This document shows positions 9,042 to 17,655 of a stretch of 64,000 nucleotides of DNA, piece after piece (the first letter of the stretch is position 1; every line of letters begins with the position of its first letter). The notes beneath the pieces are model-generated. The model was not told the DNA's origin. It ran no database searches and was given only the letters and a program-made list of their open reading frames with translations. This DNA comes from Micromonospora chokoriensis (lineage in GTDB: Bacteria > Actinomycetota > Actinomycetes > Mycobacteriales > Micromonosporaceae), in assembly GCF_000718555.1 (NCBI RefSeq), contig NZ_JOAN01000002.1, positions 1 to 64,000 on the forward strand, in the 5' to 3' direction. A program made the position numbers and the translations under genes.

Positions 9042-9929
9042 TCAGAGCAGGCCGCCGGTGATGCCCAGCAGCCCGTGATCGGACGAGGCGTGTGAGTCGC
9101 CGCCGAGCACACCATCGGTGACCCCGCCGGTCACGTCGCCGACCGTGTCGGTGACACCGGGGAGGAGGCTGTCCACCTGGTGCGTCACGCCGCCCACCGC
9201 CGACGGCACGTCGAGCGGCGGGACCACGCCGCCGACGACGCCGTCGCCGTGCCCGAGGCCCAGCCCGCCGAGGGTGTCGTCGACACCGAGGGAGCTGACG
9301 ACCCCGCCGAGCTGACCGTGGGTGCCGGAGAGGACACCACCGGTCAGGTCGCCGCCGATCAAATTCGAGTCGGTGACGCCGAGCAGACCACTCGGGTCGC
9401 CGACCGTGCCGGTGACGTCCCCGAGCACCGGGTCCGCGATTGCGTCCACCGGCTGCACCACGTCGGCGTCGAGGGTGTGCGCCACGTCGGCGACACCGGC
9501 CAGGTCGCTGTCGAGGCCGTACGGGCCGACGCCCAGACCGACGCCCGGCAGCACGGTGACCCCGGCGGCGGCGGCCGACGGGTCGACCGCGATGGCGCCG
9601 AGCACGCCGGCCTTGACGTCCACGCCACCCGACGAGCTGGTGACGCTGATCTGCTGCGCCACGCTCTGCAACTGACCCACCACGTCGGTGGTGTCGGTGA
9701 GCAGCGGGTCCAGCCCGAGCTGCCCGACCGGCGAGGCCAGCGGCGCGAGGCCCGCCCCCGGCGCGTAGTCGACGACCAGCGGTACGACGTCCTGCACGTC
9801 GGCCGCGGTGATGTCGGTGAGCCCTGCGCCCCGCAGCGCACCCTCGGGGTCGAGGTCGAAGGCCGACCGCGCGTCCGGGTTCGTCAGTAGGTCGAGCACG
9901 AAGTCGTGGAGCGTCTGGTGCGAGTCCAT
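9042..9929 (-). CDS. iniB: IniB N-terminal-domain protein
   Basis: A 295-residue protein. Residues 1-55 (HDFVLDLLTNPDARSAFDLD, then ALRGAGLTDITAADV) match the IniB N-terminal domain, a short helical module found in many actinomycete proteins. The remainder is a Gly/Val/Asp/Leu-rich low-complexity region with recurring GVL, GDVTG and LGGVV elements, typical of IniB and possibly extracytoplasmic or cell-wall associated. No signal peptide is visible. It is first in the iniB-iniA-iniC order and divergent from the Hsp70-LuxR-kinase group across 296 bp. IniB is induced by cell-wall inhibitors in mycobacteria; its biochemical function is not established. Confidence 0.8.
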   Translation of the reverse strand: MDSHQTLHDFVLDLLTNPDARSAFDLDPEGALRGAGLTDITAADVQDVVPLVVDYAPGAGLAPLASPVGQLGLDPLLTDTTDVVGQLQSVAQQISVTSSSGGVDVKAGVLGAIAVDPSAAAAGVTVLPGVGLGVGPYGLDSDLAGVADVAHTLDADVVQPVDAIADPVLGDVTGTVGDPSGLLGVTDSNLIGGDLTGGVLSGTHGQLGGVVSSLGVDDTLGGLGLGHGDGVVGGVVPPLDVPSAVGGVTHQVDSLLPGVTDTVGDVTGGVTDGVLGGDSHASSDHGLLGITGGLL

Positions 9930-10225
9930 GTGCCGGTTCTCCTCGGATGTGGCATCGGCGGGTGTCGTAGGTCGACAGTGACGCTATTGCCGGGGCTCGC
10001 CCGGGGCATCGGGGCTGAGCCCGCATCCGGGCCGGTTGAACTAGGGGCTGCGCCACCTCGTACGTTAGGGGGACAGGGGGAAACCGTCCCGGCGAGATTA
10101 GGGTCCCGACCAGGGACTGATCTCTGGTACGAACGTAGGAGCCCGCGGGGTTCGCCGGGGGTGGGTCGTCGGGCAGCCGACGCCATCGCCACCGACCGGC
10201 CGACTCACGGGGAGAGACAGAGACG

Positions 10226-11497
10226 ATGCCGTACGTCCTGGGGATAGACATCGGAAGCAGCAACACCGCCGCCGCCGTCGCACGGCGACGCGGCACGACC
10301 TGGACCCGTCCCGAGGCCGTCGGGCTGGGCGTCGGCTCACCGCTCGTGCCCTCGGTGCTGTGCCTCGCGGAGGACGGCTCGCTGCACGTCGGCGAGCCCG
10401 CCACCGACGACGGCAGCCGCACCACCCGGGACTTCGTCCACCGCATCGGCGACGACGTGCCGGTGCTGCTCGGCGGCGAGCCGTGCGCGCCGCAGACACT
10501 GACCGCCGAGCTGGCGGCGTGGGTGGTGGAGCGGGTCCACGCCCTGGAGGGCGGGGCGGCCGAGGCGATCGTGCTCAGCCACCCGGCGGGATGGCGTCCC
10601 TACCGGCGGGAGGTGCTGCACCGGGCGTTGTCAGACCTCGGCCTACGGCACGTGACGTTGCTGCCCCGCACGGTCACGGTGGCCGAGAGCCACGCCGCTC
10701 GCGGGTTCGCGGGCAGCACGGCCGTGGTCTACGCCCTGGGGGGCAACAGCTTCGAGGCGGCTCTGGTGCGTCGCACCCCGCGCGGCACGTACGAGACGTT
10801 CGGCACCCCGCAGGGTCTCGACTCGATCGGTGGCGCCGACTTCGACGAGGCACTGGCCGAGCATTCTCGTACGGTGCTGGCCCGGGAGTTGGCCGCGACC
10901 GCACGTCGCGGCGCCCAGGCCGCGCTGCGCGGACTGCGCGCGGAGTGTGACCGGGTCAAGCGGGTGCTGACCGTCGACCTCGCGGCCGACGTGGTGCTGA
11001 CCCTGCCCAGCGGCCCGGCACGGATACCGGTGACCCGGGCGCAGTTCGAGGCGATGATCCGCCCGACGGTGCAGGCCACGGTGGACCTCCTGCTCCGGGT
11101 CGTACGCAGCGCCGACCTGTCTGGAGCGCAGCTCGACGGCGTCCTACTGGCCGGCGGCTCCACCCGCGTCCCGCTGGTGACCGAGCTGATCAGCGCGGCC
11201 CTTCCGGTGCCCGTCGAGGTGGAGCCGGACGCACAGTTGACCGCCGCCACCGGCGCGGCGATGGCCGCCTGTCAGGTGGTGTCGCCACGCCCTCGCCAGC
11301 CGGCGGCGGCGCGCGTTCCGGCCCCGGTCAGCGGCGCCGGGCGGGCCACCATCCCGGCGCCGCGCCGCCCACAGCAGCACACCACCGTCCCGGGCGATCC
11401 GCCACCGCGGCCGCCGGTCCGGATCCTCCCACTGGAACTGCCGAAGCCGTCCCGCCTGGCGCTGGCCCGCGCCCGGGGACGCGAAGGACGACCTTAA
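10226..11497 (+). CDS. Hsp70-family (DnaK-like) ATPase
   Basis: A 423-residue protein made mainly of the Hsp70/actin-fold nucleotide-binding domain. Phosphate-1 motif GIDIGSSNTAAAV lies at residues 4-17, phosphate-2-like VYALGGNSFEAALV near 170, and adenosine motif LLAGGSTRVPLV near 310. The C-terminus is a short Pro/Arg-rich tail with no substrate-binding domain, as in many actinomycete Hsp70 relatives beside regulators. ATG 10226 follows GGGGAGAG. Its stop overlaps the start of the LuxR gene (TAATG). The arrangement suggests it works with or modulates that regulator or the ini genes; this is inference. Confidence 0.85.
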   Translation: MPYVLGIDIGSSNTAAAVARRRGTTWTRPEAVGLGVGSPLVPSVLCLAEDGSLHVGEPATDDGSRTTRDFVHRIGDDVPVLLGGEPCAPQTLTAELAAWVVERVHALEGGAAEAIVLSHPAGWRPYRREVLHRALSDLGLRHVTLLPRTVTVAESHAARGFAGSTAVVYALGGNSFEAALVRRTPRGTYETFGTPQGLDSIGGADFDEALAEHSRTVLARELAATARRGAQAALRGLRAECDRVKRVLTVDLAADVVLTLPSGPARIPVTRAQFEAMIRPTVQATVDLLLRVVRSADLSGAQLDGVLLAGGSTRVPLVTELISAALPVPVEVEPDAQLTAATGAAMAACQVVSPRPRQPAAARVPAPVSGAGRATIPAPRRPQQHTTVPGDPPPRPPVRILPLELPKPSRLALARARGREGRP

Positions 11498-14043
11498 TGA
11501 TCATGAATGACCTCGCCGCACCGGGGCTGACCCTGGACAAGGGGTTGCAGGCCCTGCTGGACACGGTCGCGCAGAACCCGGCCGGCCCACTCGCCGTCGG
11601 CATCGCCGGCCCGGGCGGTCACGGAAAGACCGCACTACTCGCGGAGTTGGAGCGGGTCTACCAGCGGGCCGGGATCGTCGTACGCACGGCCGCCCCGGAG
11701 CCGGGTGAACTGGTCGACCCCGACACGGTGCTGCTGATCGACGACGCGCACCTGCTCGACGACGCGCGGGTCGGGGCGCTGCTGGCTCTGGTCGCCACCC
11801 GTCGACACCGGTTGGTGGTCGCCCACCGACCGTGGCCACGGTCCGCGTCGTGCAGCGAGTTGGTCGACGCCCTGCGCCGTGAGGGCCAGGCCGTGCTGCT
11901 CACGCCGTTCACCCGGGAGCAGACCGCCGCCTACACGCAGCACCTGGGTCGCCCTGCCGACCTGGTCGACTTCGTCCACACGCAGACCGCTGGCGTACCC
12001 CGGGATGTGGAGCGGCTGGCCCGCGGCCTGGCCGGCGCGCAGACCCGGTCCGGCGCGATCGTCGACCCGCCCCGATCGGTCATCCTCGAGTTCGGGCCGG
12101 ACCTGGACGTTGCGCCCACCGCCGTACGACGACTGTTGCTCGCCGTCGCGGCGGGCGGGGCGCTGCCGGTGAGCATGCTCGGCGCGCTGCTGGGCCGGGA
12201 CCCGGCCGGGGTCGACGAGCTGATCGCCACGACCCGGGCGGCCGGGCTGCTCGGCGCCGACGGTCGGCTCGCGCCGATCGTCCGGCGGGCCGTCGTGACG
12301 CTCAGCCCCACCACCGACCGGACGGCGGTCTGGCGGCGGCTCACCGAGTTGCAGCTCGCTCGGGGCGGCGCGGTGTTGCCGCTGGTCCGCTCCCTGCTCG
12401 CGGTCGGCGCGCTCGGCGACTGCCCGGCCGCGACCCTGGCCGCCGCGGCGGACGAGGCGCTGGCCGACGAGCCGGCGTTCGCCGCCGAGCTGTTCGCGGC
12501 GGCCACGGCGGCCGGACGGCCACCCAACGCCCAGCAGGCGCTCGCCGCCGCGCTCGCCGGTGACCTCGACGACGCCCTTCGGCTTGCGGACCGGCTGCTG
12601 GCCACGGCCGCTCCACCAGAGCGCTCCGAGGCGGCAGTGGTCGCAGCTACCGCCCTGGCCCACCGTGGTCACGGCGGTCGCAGCGTCGAGCTGTTCCGGT
12701 GGTCGGGCACCGCCTCGGCGGCGGCGTTCGCCACCGTCGGTGGGCTCGCCACCGGCGACCTGGCCGCCACCGCCGAGTCACCAGCGGGTGGCCCGGCGGG
12801 CGAACCGCCCACCCTGCACGCCAGCGCTGCCCGACTGATGGCCAATGGGGTACGCGAGAGCGTGACCGGCCCGCCGACCGGCGCGCTCTCCGCGCTCGTG
12901 CAGGCCGCCGCGCTGCTGGAGCCGGACGGCCGAGCGGCGCTCCTACCGGACAGCCCGGCGGCCCTCGCCGCGTTGACGGCGGTGCACTGCGGTGAGCTGG
13001 AGATCGCCGAGCGGGTGCTGCACCGCGCCCTGGGCGCCGGTGTCGGCGGCCCGCTGATGGCTCGCCGCCACCGACTGTTGCAGGCGTGGATCCTGATGGT
13101 CCGTGGCGAGGTCCACGACGCGGCCGAGCGCCTCGCCACGGTGACACTCGACGGGCGGCAGTTGGAGTCACGCGACCAGCTCTTCGCTGCCGCGATCCGG
13201 ATGGGCATCGGCCGGCGCAACAGTGACCTCGGGGCGCTCAAGCGTGGTTGGGGGCAGGCGCTGGAGGCCGTGGTGCGGCATCCCGTCGACCTGTTCACCC
13301 TGTTGCCGCTGGGTGAGCTGGCCATCGCCGGCGCGCGGCTGGGTGACCTGGCCCGGCTGGAGCCGTACCTGCAGCAGGGGCGTTCGCTGCTCGACCGGCT
13401 CGGCAACCCGCCACTGTGGAGTGTGCCGCTGCACTGGAGTGGACTGCACGCCGCCATCCTGACCGGCGAGCCGGCGGTCGCCGACGAACACGTCGCGGCG
13501 CTGCTCGCCGCAGCGGGCCACAGCCGGTACGCGGCCGTGGTCGCCGCCGCCGCCGAGAGCTGGGTGGAGGTGCTCCGGGGGGTCGTCGATCCGGCCCGGG
13601 TGGAGGCCGCCGCCCGAGGGCTGCACGACACCGGGTTGTGCTGGGACGGCGCACGCCTCGCCGGGCAGGCCGCCATCCGCACCGCGGACCGGCGGGCGAT
13701 GACCAGCCTGCTGGAGTGCGCCCGAGCGTTGCAGGGACGGCCGCCCGGCGGGCAGACACCAACGACCGGTGCGAGCACGACACGGGTCACCGGCCCCACC
13801 CAGCCGGGGCTCAGTGATCGCGAGTACGAGGTCGCCGAGCTGGTGCTGGCCGGGTTGACCTACCGGGAGATCGGTGATCGGCTGTTCATCTCGGCCAAGA
13901 CCGTCGAACACCACGTGGCCCGGATGCGCAACCGGCTGAACTGCGCCAACCGTACCGAGTTGCTGGCGCTACTGCGCACCCTCGTCGCTGACCGGGCCAG
14001 CGACACCGCCGGGCAACCGTGGCCGCAGCGGGCACGCCGATGA
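11497..14043 (+). CDS. ATP-binding LuxR-family regulator (IniR-like position)
   Basis: An 848-residue STAND/LAL-type regulator. The Walker A is GPGGHGKTALL near residue 37 and the Walker B is VLLIDDAHLL near 79. A long alanine-rich helical sensor region follows. The C-terminal LuxR HTH is at about 768-830 (LSDREYEVAELVLAGLTYRE, then AKTVEHHVARMRNRL). Such proteins bind ATP and a small inducer and activate promoters. It overlaps the Hsp70 stop and is overlapped by the kinase start. The mycobacterial iniBAC regulator IniR (Rv0339c) is also an ATPase-LuxR protein beside iniB, so this gene is the best candidate activator of the divergent ini genes; that link is inferred from synteny. Confidence 0.8.
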   Translation: MIMNDLAAPGLTLDKGLQALLDTVAQNPAGPLAVGIAGPGGHGKTALLAELERVYQRAGIVVRTAAPEPGELVDPDTVLLIDDAHLLDDARVGALLALVATRRHRLVVAHRPWPRSASCSELVDALRREGQAVLLTPFTREQTAAYTQHLGRPADLVDFVHTQTAGVPRDVERLARGLAGAQTRSGAIVDPPRSVILEFGPDLDVAPTAVRRLLLAVAAGGALPVSMLGALLGRDPAGVDELIATTRAAGLLGADGRLAPIVRRAVVTLSPTTDRTAVWRRLTELQLARGGAVLPLVRSLLAVGALGDCPAATLAAAADEALADEPAFAAELFAAATAAGRPPNAQQALAAALAGDLDDALRLADRLLATAAPPERSEAAVVAATALAHRGHGGRSVELFRWSGTASAAAFATVGGLATGDLAATAESPAGGPAGEPPTLHASAARLMANGVRESVTGPPTGALSALVQAAALLEPDGRAALLPDSPAALAALTAVHCGELEIAERVLHRALGAGVGGPLMARRHRLLQAWILMVRGEVHDAAERLATVTLDGRQLESRDQLFAAAIRMGIGRRNSDLGALKRGWGQALEAVVRHPVDLFTLLPLGELAIAGARLGDLARLEPYLQQGRSLLDRLGNPPLWSVPLHWSGLHAAILTGEPAVADEHVAALLAAAGHSRYAAVVAAAAESWVEVLRGVVDPARVEAAARGLHDTGLCWDGARLAGQAAIRTADRRAMTSLLECARALQGRPPGGQTPTTGASTTRVTGPTQPGLSDREYEVAELVLAGLTYREIGDRLFISAKTVEHHVARMRNRLNCANRTELLALLRTLVADRASDTAGQPWPQRARR

Positions 14044-15971
14044 CGCGTGACGACGTTCGGCTGATCCGGACCAGGCTGGCCGTGCTGGCCGCCGTGCTGA
14101 TCACGCTCTGGTCGTACGCGGCCTACGTGTCCAGCCAGGATGCCGTCGACCTGCTGCGCGTACGGGCACTGGCGGACACGCTGGGACAGCCCATCGACCG
14201 CCTGATCCTGGGCCTACAGACCGAACGCCGGATCACCGCAGAGACGATCGCCGGGGCGGGGCAGCCGACGTCCGCCCTGGTCGGGGCACGGGACAGCACG
14301 GACCGGGCCGCCGCCGAGATCCGCGAGTTCGCGAAGGGCCGCGACCTTCGGCTGCTCAGCGCCGGCACGGTTCGCGATCGGGCCGGCGAGTTGGTCCGAC
14401 GGCTCGACGGCCTGGGCACGACCCGCTCCCAGGTGGACACCGGGCGGCTCGACCAGGCCGCGGCGATCGACGGGTACGACGAGGTCATCGACGTCGCCTT
14501 CGGGGTGTACGGCCCCGAGTGGGGAGCGTACGAGAGCGGGTTGGCCGCCGACACCCGCGCGGTCATCGCGCTGGCCCGGGCCCGGGAGCTGCTGGCCCGG
14601 GAGGACACCCTCGTCAGCGCGGCCCTGACCGGTGCACGGCTCGGCGTCGACGAGCGGCGCAAGCTGACCACGCTCGTCAGCAACCAGCGGTACGCGCGCA
14701 CCGAGGCGGCGGCGGGGCTTCCGGTCGACGGCCAGCGTGAGTACCAACGACTCGCGGCCGGCCCCGAGTTCGCGGGTCTGCTCGCGCTGGAGGACCGGCT
14801 CTTGCTCCAGGCGGACACCGCCAACGCCCTGGCCGGTGTCACCGTCGAGGGCTGGCGGGCCGTCGCGGACGCCACCCTCGGCGCGTTGCAGACACTTGTG
14901 ACGAGCACCGCCCGCAGCAGCGTCGAGCGGGCCACGCCGGGTGCCGCGGTGCTCGTCGCGCGCACCGGGGCCGTGGTGGGGCTCGGCCTGATCGTCGTGC
15001 TCGTGCTCCTGTTGAGCTGGGCGGGCACCATCCGACGCCTGACCGACGAGCTGACCAGGCCGAGAGCTGAACCCCTGGCACAGATGCAGGACCCCCCGAA
15101 CCCGGCACACAACACCGAGCGGGAGCTGTTCCTGCGGCTGACCCGACGCAACCAGGTCCTGCTGCGCGATCAACTCAGCCTGTTGGACGGGATGCAACGC
15201 CGGGAGCGGTCCGCCGAGGAGACCAGCGAGCTGTTCCAGCTCGACCACCTCGCCACCCGGATCCGACGCAACGTGGAGAAACTGATCACCCTGGCCGGTG
15301 CGACACCGGCCCGCCGCTGGCGACGCCCGGTGCCACTGCTCGACGTGGCACGTGGTGCGGTCGCCGAGGTGCCGGATTATCACCGGGTCCTGATCGCGCC
15401 GCACTGGCCCTGGTCGCTCGCGGGGCCGGCCGTCACCGACGTCATCCACCTGCTGGCGGAGCTGATCGAGAACGCCCTGGCCTGCTCCGGGGCGGACACC
15501 ACCGTCCGGGTCAGCGGCGAGCAGCGACCGCAGGGATGCGCCGTCCTGGTCGTCGACGACGGGCCCGGCCTGGACGCCGCCGCGCTGACCGAGGCGAACC
15601 ACCTGCTCAGCAACCCGCCACCGGACGCCCCGCCCACGGATGAGGCAGGTTGGTGGGCCGCCGCCGTCCTGGCTGGCCGGTGTGGCGCCCACGTCTCGCT
15701 GCGTCCCAGCCAGCGCGGTGGGACGGCCGCCATCGTGCTCCTCCCGGCCCGGCTGGTCGCAGCCAGCGACACCGGCCGCGCGCCGGCCAGCGCACCACCC
15801 GACACCCCGTACCCACCGGCCCGCACCGACGCCGACCTGCCCGACCCGAACGGCGGCGGCGCGCTGCCGACTCGGGTTCGCCACTCCGGGCCGACCGGCC
15901 CGGAACACGGTAGGACCAGCCTCGACACGGTCGAGTTGCCAATCGCGAGAACAGCAAGGAGACATAAATGA
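14040..15971 (+). CDS. Sensor histidine kinase with nitrate-sensor-type domain
   Basis: About 643 residues from ATG 14040, which overlaps the LuxR stop (ATGA). TM1 (LAVLAAVLITLWSYAAYVSS) lies near residues 10-32. A large extracytoplasmic NIT-like helical domain (GQPIDRLILGLQTERRITAE) spans about 45-290, and TM2 (VVGLGLIVVLVLLLSWA) lies near 312-330. A HAMP-like linker is followed by the conservon-type phosphoacceptor region (LFQLDHLATRIRRNVEKLI) near 400 and the HATPase domain (LLAELIENALACSG; VVDDGPGLD) near 475-590. A proline-rich tail ends the protein. Actinomycete kinases of this type sit in conservons with roadblock and DUF742 partners, as here, rather than with a response regulator. Confidence 0.85.
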   Translation: MTRDDVRLIRTRLAVLAAVLITLWSYAAYVSSQDAVDLLRVRALADTLGQPIDRLILGLQTERRITAETIAGAGQPTSALVGARDSTDRAAAEIREFAKGRDLRLLSAGTVRDRAGELVRRLDGLGTTRSQVDTGRLDQAAAIDGYDEVIDVAFGVYGPEWGAYESGLAADTRAVIALARARELLAREDTLVSAALTGARLGVDERRKLTTLVSNQRYARTEAAAGLPVDGQREYQRLAAGPEFAGLLALEDRLLLQADTANALAGVTVEGWRAVADATLGALQTLVTSTARSSVERATPGAAVLVARTGAVVGLGLIVVLVLLLSWAGTIRRLTDELTRPRAEPLAQMQDPPNPAHNTERELFLRLTRRNQVLLRDQLSLLDGMQRRERSAEETSELFQLDHLATRIRRNVEKLITLAGATPARRWRRPVPLLDVARGAVAEVPDYHRVLIAPHWPWSLAGPAVTDVIHLLAELIENALACSGADTTVRVSGEQRPQGCAVLVVDDGPGLDAAALTEANHLLSNPPPDAPPTDEAGWWAAAVLAGRCGAHVSLRPSQRGGTAAIVLLPARLVAASDTGRAPASAPPDTPYPPARTDADLPDPNGGGALPTRVRHSGPTGPEHGRTSLDTVELPIARTARRHK

Positions 15972-16417
15972 CGTCTGCAGTGGCCACCGAGGACGGCCTG
16001 ACCGACGCCCTGAACAGCCTGGTGGACCGGGTGCACGGCGCGGAGTTCGCCGTGGTGCTCTCCCCGGACGGGTTGCCGCTGGGCGGCTCCCGGCGAGTGG
16101 GGGCCAAGCTGGCCGAGCAGATCTCCGGTGTGGTCGCCGGTCTGATCGCGTTGGGGCTGGCCGCCACCCGGACCTGCGACGGGGGTGGTCTGCGTCAGGT
16201 CGTGGTGCAGATGTCGCGAGCGTTCCTGTTCATCGCCACCATTCCGAACGGAACCATCCTCACCGTGCGGATCGCCGGTGACGACGTAGAGGTCGGCGAC
16301 ATGGCGTACGAGGTGGCGCTCTTCGTGGGGCAGGCCGAGCGGCACCTGCCGATCACTCTGGGACCGGCCTCCTCGGTGACGATCGGGGACACGGGTGTAC
16401 TCCAGCGGCGCCGCTGA
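15968..16417 (+). CDS. Roadblock/LC7-domain protein
   Basis: A 149-residue single-domain protein of the roadblock/LC7 fold (LNSLVDRVHGAEFAVVLSPD, then GLPLGGSRRV and QVVVQMSRAFLFIATIPNG). In conservons this subunit resembles MglB-type regulators of small GTPases and partners the histidine kinase. ATG 15968 overlaps the kinase stop, and an AAGGAGA site lies just upstream within the kinase gene, so strong coupling is expected. The C-terminal tail overlaps the following DUF742 gene by 23 bases in another frame. Confident family call; the target GTPase is not nearby. Confidence 0.88.
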   Translation: MTSAVATEDGLTDALNSLVDRVHGAEFAVVLSPDGLPLGGSRRVGAKLAEQISGVVAGLIALGLAATRTCDGGGLRQVVVQMSRAFLFIATIPNGTILTVRIAGDDVEVGDMAYEVALFVGQAERHLPITLGPASSVTIGDTGVLQRRR

Positions 16418-16775
16418 CGAGGCGTGGTACGACGACGACGCGGGCCCGGTCGCCCGGCCGTACACGATGACCGGGGGGCGCACCGCGCCCGCACGCGGCC
16501 AGTTCGACCTGATCTCACTGGTCGTCGCCCGGCGGGGGGTCACGCCCCCGGCACCGCTCTTCCCTGAACAGGCGCGGATCGTCGAGCTGTGTCACGATCC
16601 AGTGTCGGTGGCTGAGGTCGGCGCCGAGTTGGACCTTCCGTTGGGGACGGTCCGGGTGCTGCTCGGCGACCTGCTCACAGCCGGTCTGATCGAGACGCAC
16701 GAACCGCCGATGCTGTCGGAGCTGCCGACCGAGGACCTGCTTGAGGCGATCCTCGTCGGGCTTCGCGCTCTGTGA
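16395..16775 (+). CDS. DUF742 protein
   Basis: A 126-residue protein matching DUF742, the third component of actinomycete conservons: RPYTMTGGRTAPARGQFDLI motif near residues 21-40, a winged-helix-like middle (CHDPVSVAEVGAELDLPLGT), and PTEDLLEAILVGLRAL at the end. GTG 16395 lies inside the end of the roadblock gene. In standard conservons the next gene encodes a Ras-like GTPase; here the next frame encodes a CBM2-like membrane protein instead, so the GTPase is absent or encoded elsewhere. Role: presumed signalling adaptor with the kinase and roadblock protein. Confidence 0.88.
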   Translation: MYSSGAADEAWYDDDAGPVARPYTMTGGRTAPARGQFDLISLVVARRGVTPPAPLFPEQARIVELCHDPVSVAEVGAELDLPLGTVRVLLGDLLTAGLIETHEPPMLSELPTEDLLEAILVGLRAL

Positions 16776-16849
16776 CCGGGCAGGTGCCATCCGCGACCCG
16801 GACGGATCGCGGGCACGCGCCCGGCGACGACTTGAAGGAGAGACAGGCA

Positions 16850-17584
16850 GTGCCGGCAACACCACCCCAGCCACGCCGAACCGTGGCGATCATCCTGCTG
16901 GATCGGGTCGTGGCCCTCGTCACGACCGCCCGGCGGGTGCTCACCGGCCAGGAGGACGTCTCGCGGGCCACCTGGGTGGCCGTCATCGCGGCGCTCGGGG
17001 TGCTGGCCGCGACGGCCATCTCCGTCGTCGGGCTGCTGCGTACGCCGGAGAAGCTGACACCGGTGGCCCTCGACCCGCCGCCGCCGGTGCAGCAGGTGAC
17101 TTCGCCGCCCGGCACGCCCCGGGCGCAGGCCCAACCGGCTCTCACCAGTCCGGCGGTGCCCGCTCCCCCGCCCGCCTCGGCCTCCTCGGTGCCACCGGCC
17201 GTCACGGCGTCGACCCGGCCCACGCCGACCGGTGCGACCGCCGTACCCACCCCGGCGGCCCTGACCGCCGACTTCGCCATCACGGACAACGCCCTGCTCA
17301 GCTACGGCGCGAGCGTGACGATCGGCAACCCGGGGCCGGTGCCGGTGCCGCGCTGGACGCTTGTCGTCACCCTGCCCCGGGAGTCGCTGGGGGTCAGCGG
17401 GGTCGAGGGCGCCCAGGCCAGTCGGGACGGTGCGGTGTGGACGTTCGTGCCGGACGGGGACGCCGGTCAGGTGGCCGGCAACGCCTCGGTCCGGGTGACG
17501 TTCCGAGTCAATGGTTCGTTGACGGGTTCCGCCCCGAAGGCGTGCACCATCGACGGGGTCGCCTGCGCCGGCCTAACGAACTGA
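16850..17584 (+). CDS. Membrane-anchored CBM2-like domain protein
   Basis: About 244 residues from GTG 16850, preferred because AAGGAG lies 9 bases upstream. An in-frame GTG at 16772, overlapping the DUF742 stop, would add 26 residues. A single membrane helix (WVAVIAALGVLAATAISVVG) lies near residues 44-65, followed by a Pro/Ala/Thr linker. The C-terminal domain of about 100 residues (ITDNALLSYGASVTIGNPG, then W-LVVTLP and VWTFVPDG) resembles a bacterial cellulose-binding (CBM2) beta-sandwich. Topology places this domain outside. Position suggests it is an output or sensor element of the kinase cluster, perhaps touching cell-wall glycan; this is inference. Confidence 0.7.
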   Translation: MPATPPQPRRTVAIILLDRVVALVTTARRVLTGQEDVSRATWVAVIAALGVLAATAISVVGLLRTPEKLTPVALDPPPPVQQVTSPPGTPRAQAQPALTSPAVPAPPPASASSVPPAVTASTRPTPTGATAVPTPAALTADFAITDNALLSYGASVTIGNPGPVPVPRWTLVVTLPRESLGVSGVEGAQASRDGAVWTFVPDGDAGQVAGNASVRVTFRVNGSLTGSAPKACTIDGVACAGLTN

Positions 17585-17655
17585 CCACCCAGCGTTCCGG
17601 CGGCAGCCATGCGTGCTTGATGATCAGTTCGGGTGTGCTTCGTACCGTTCCGAGC

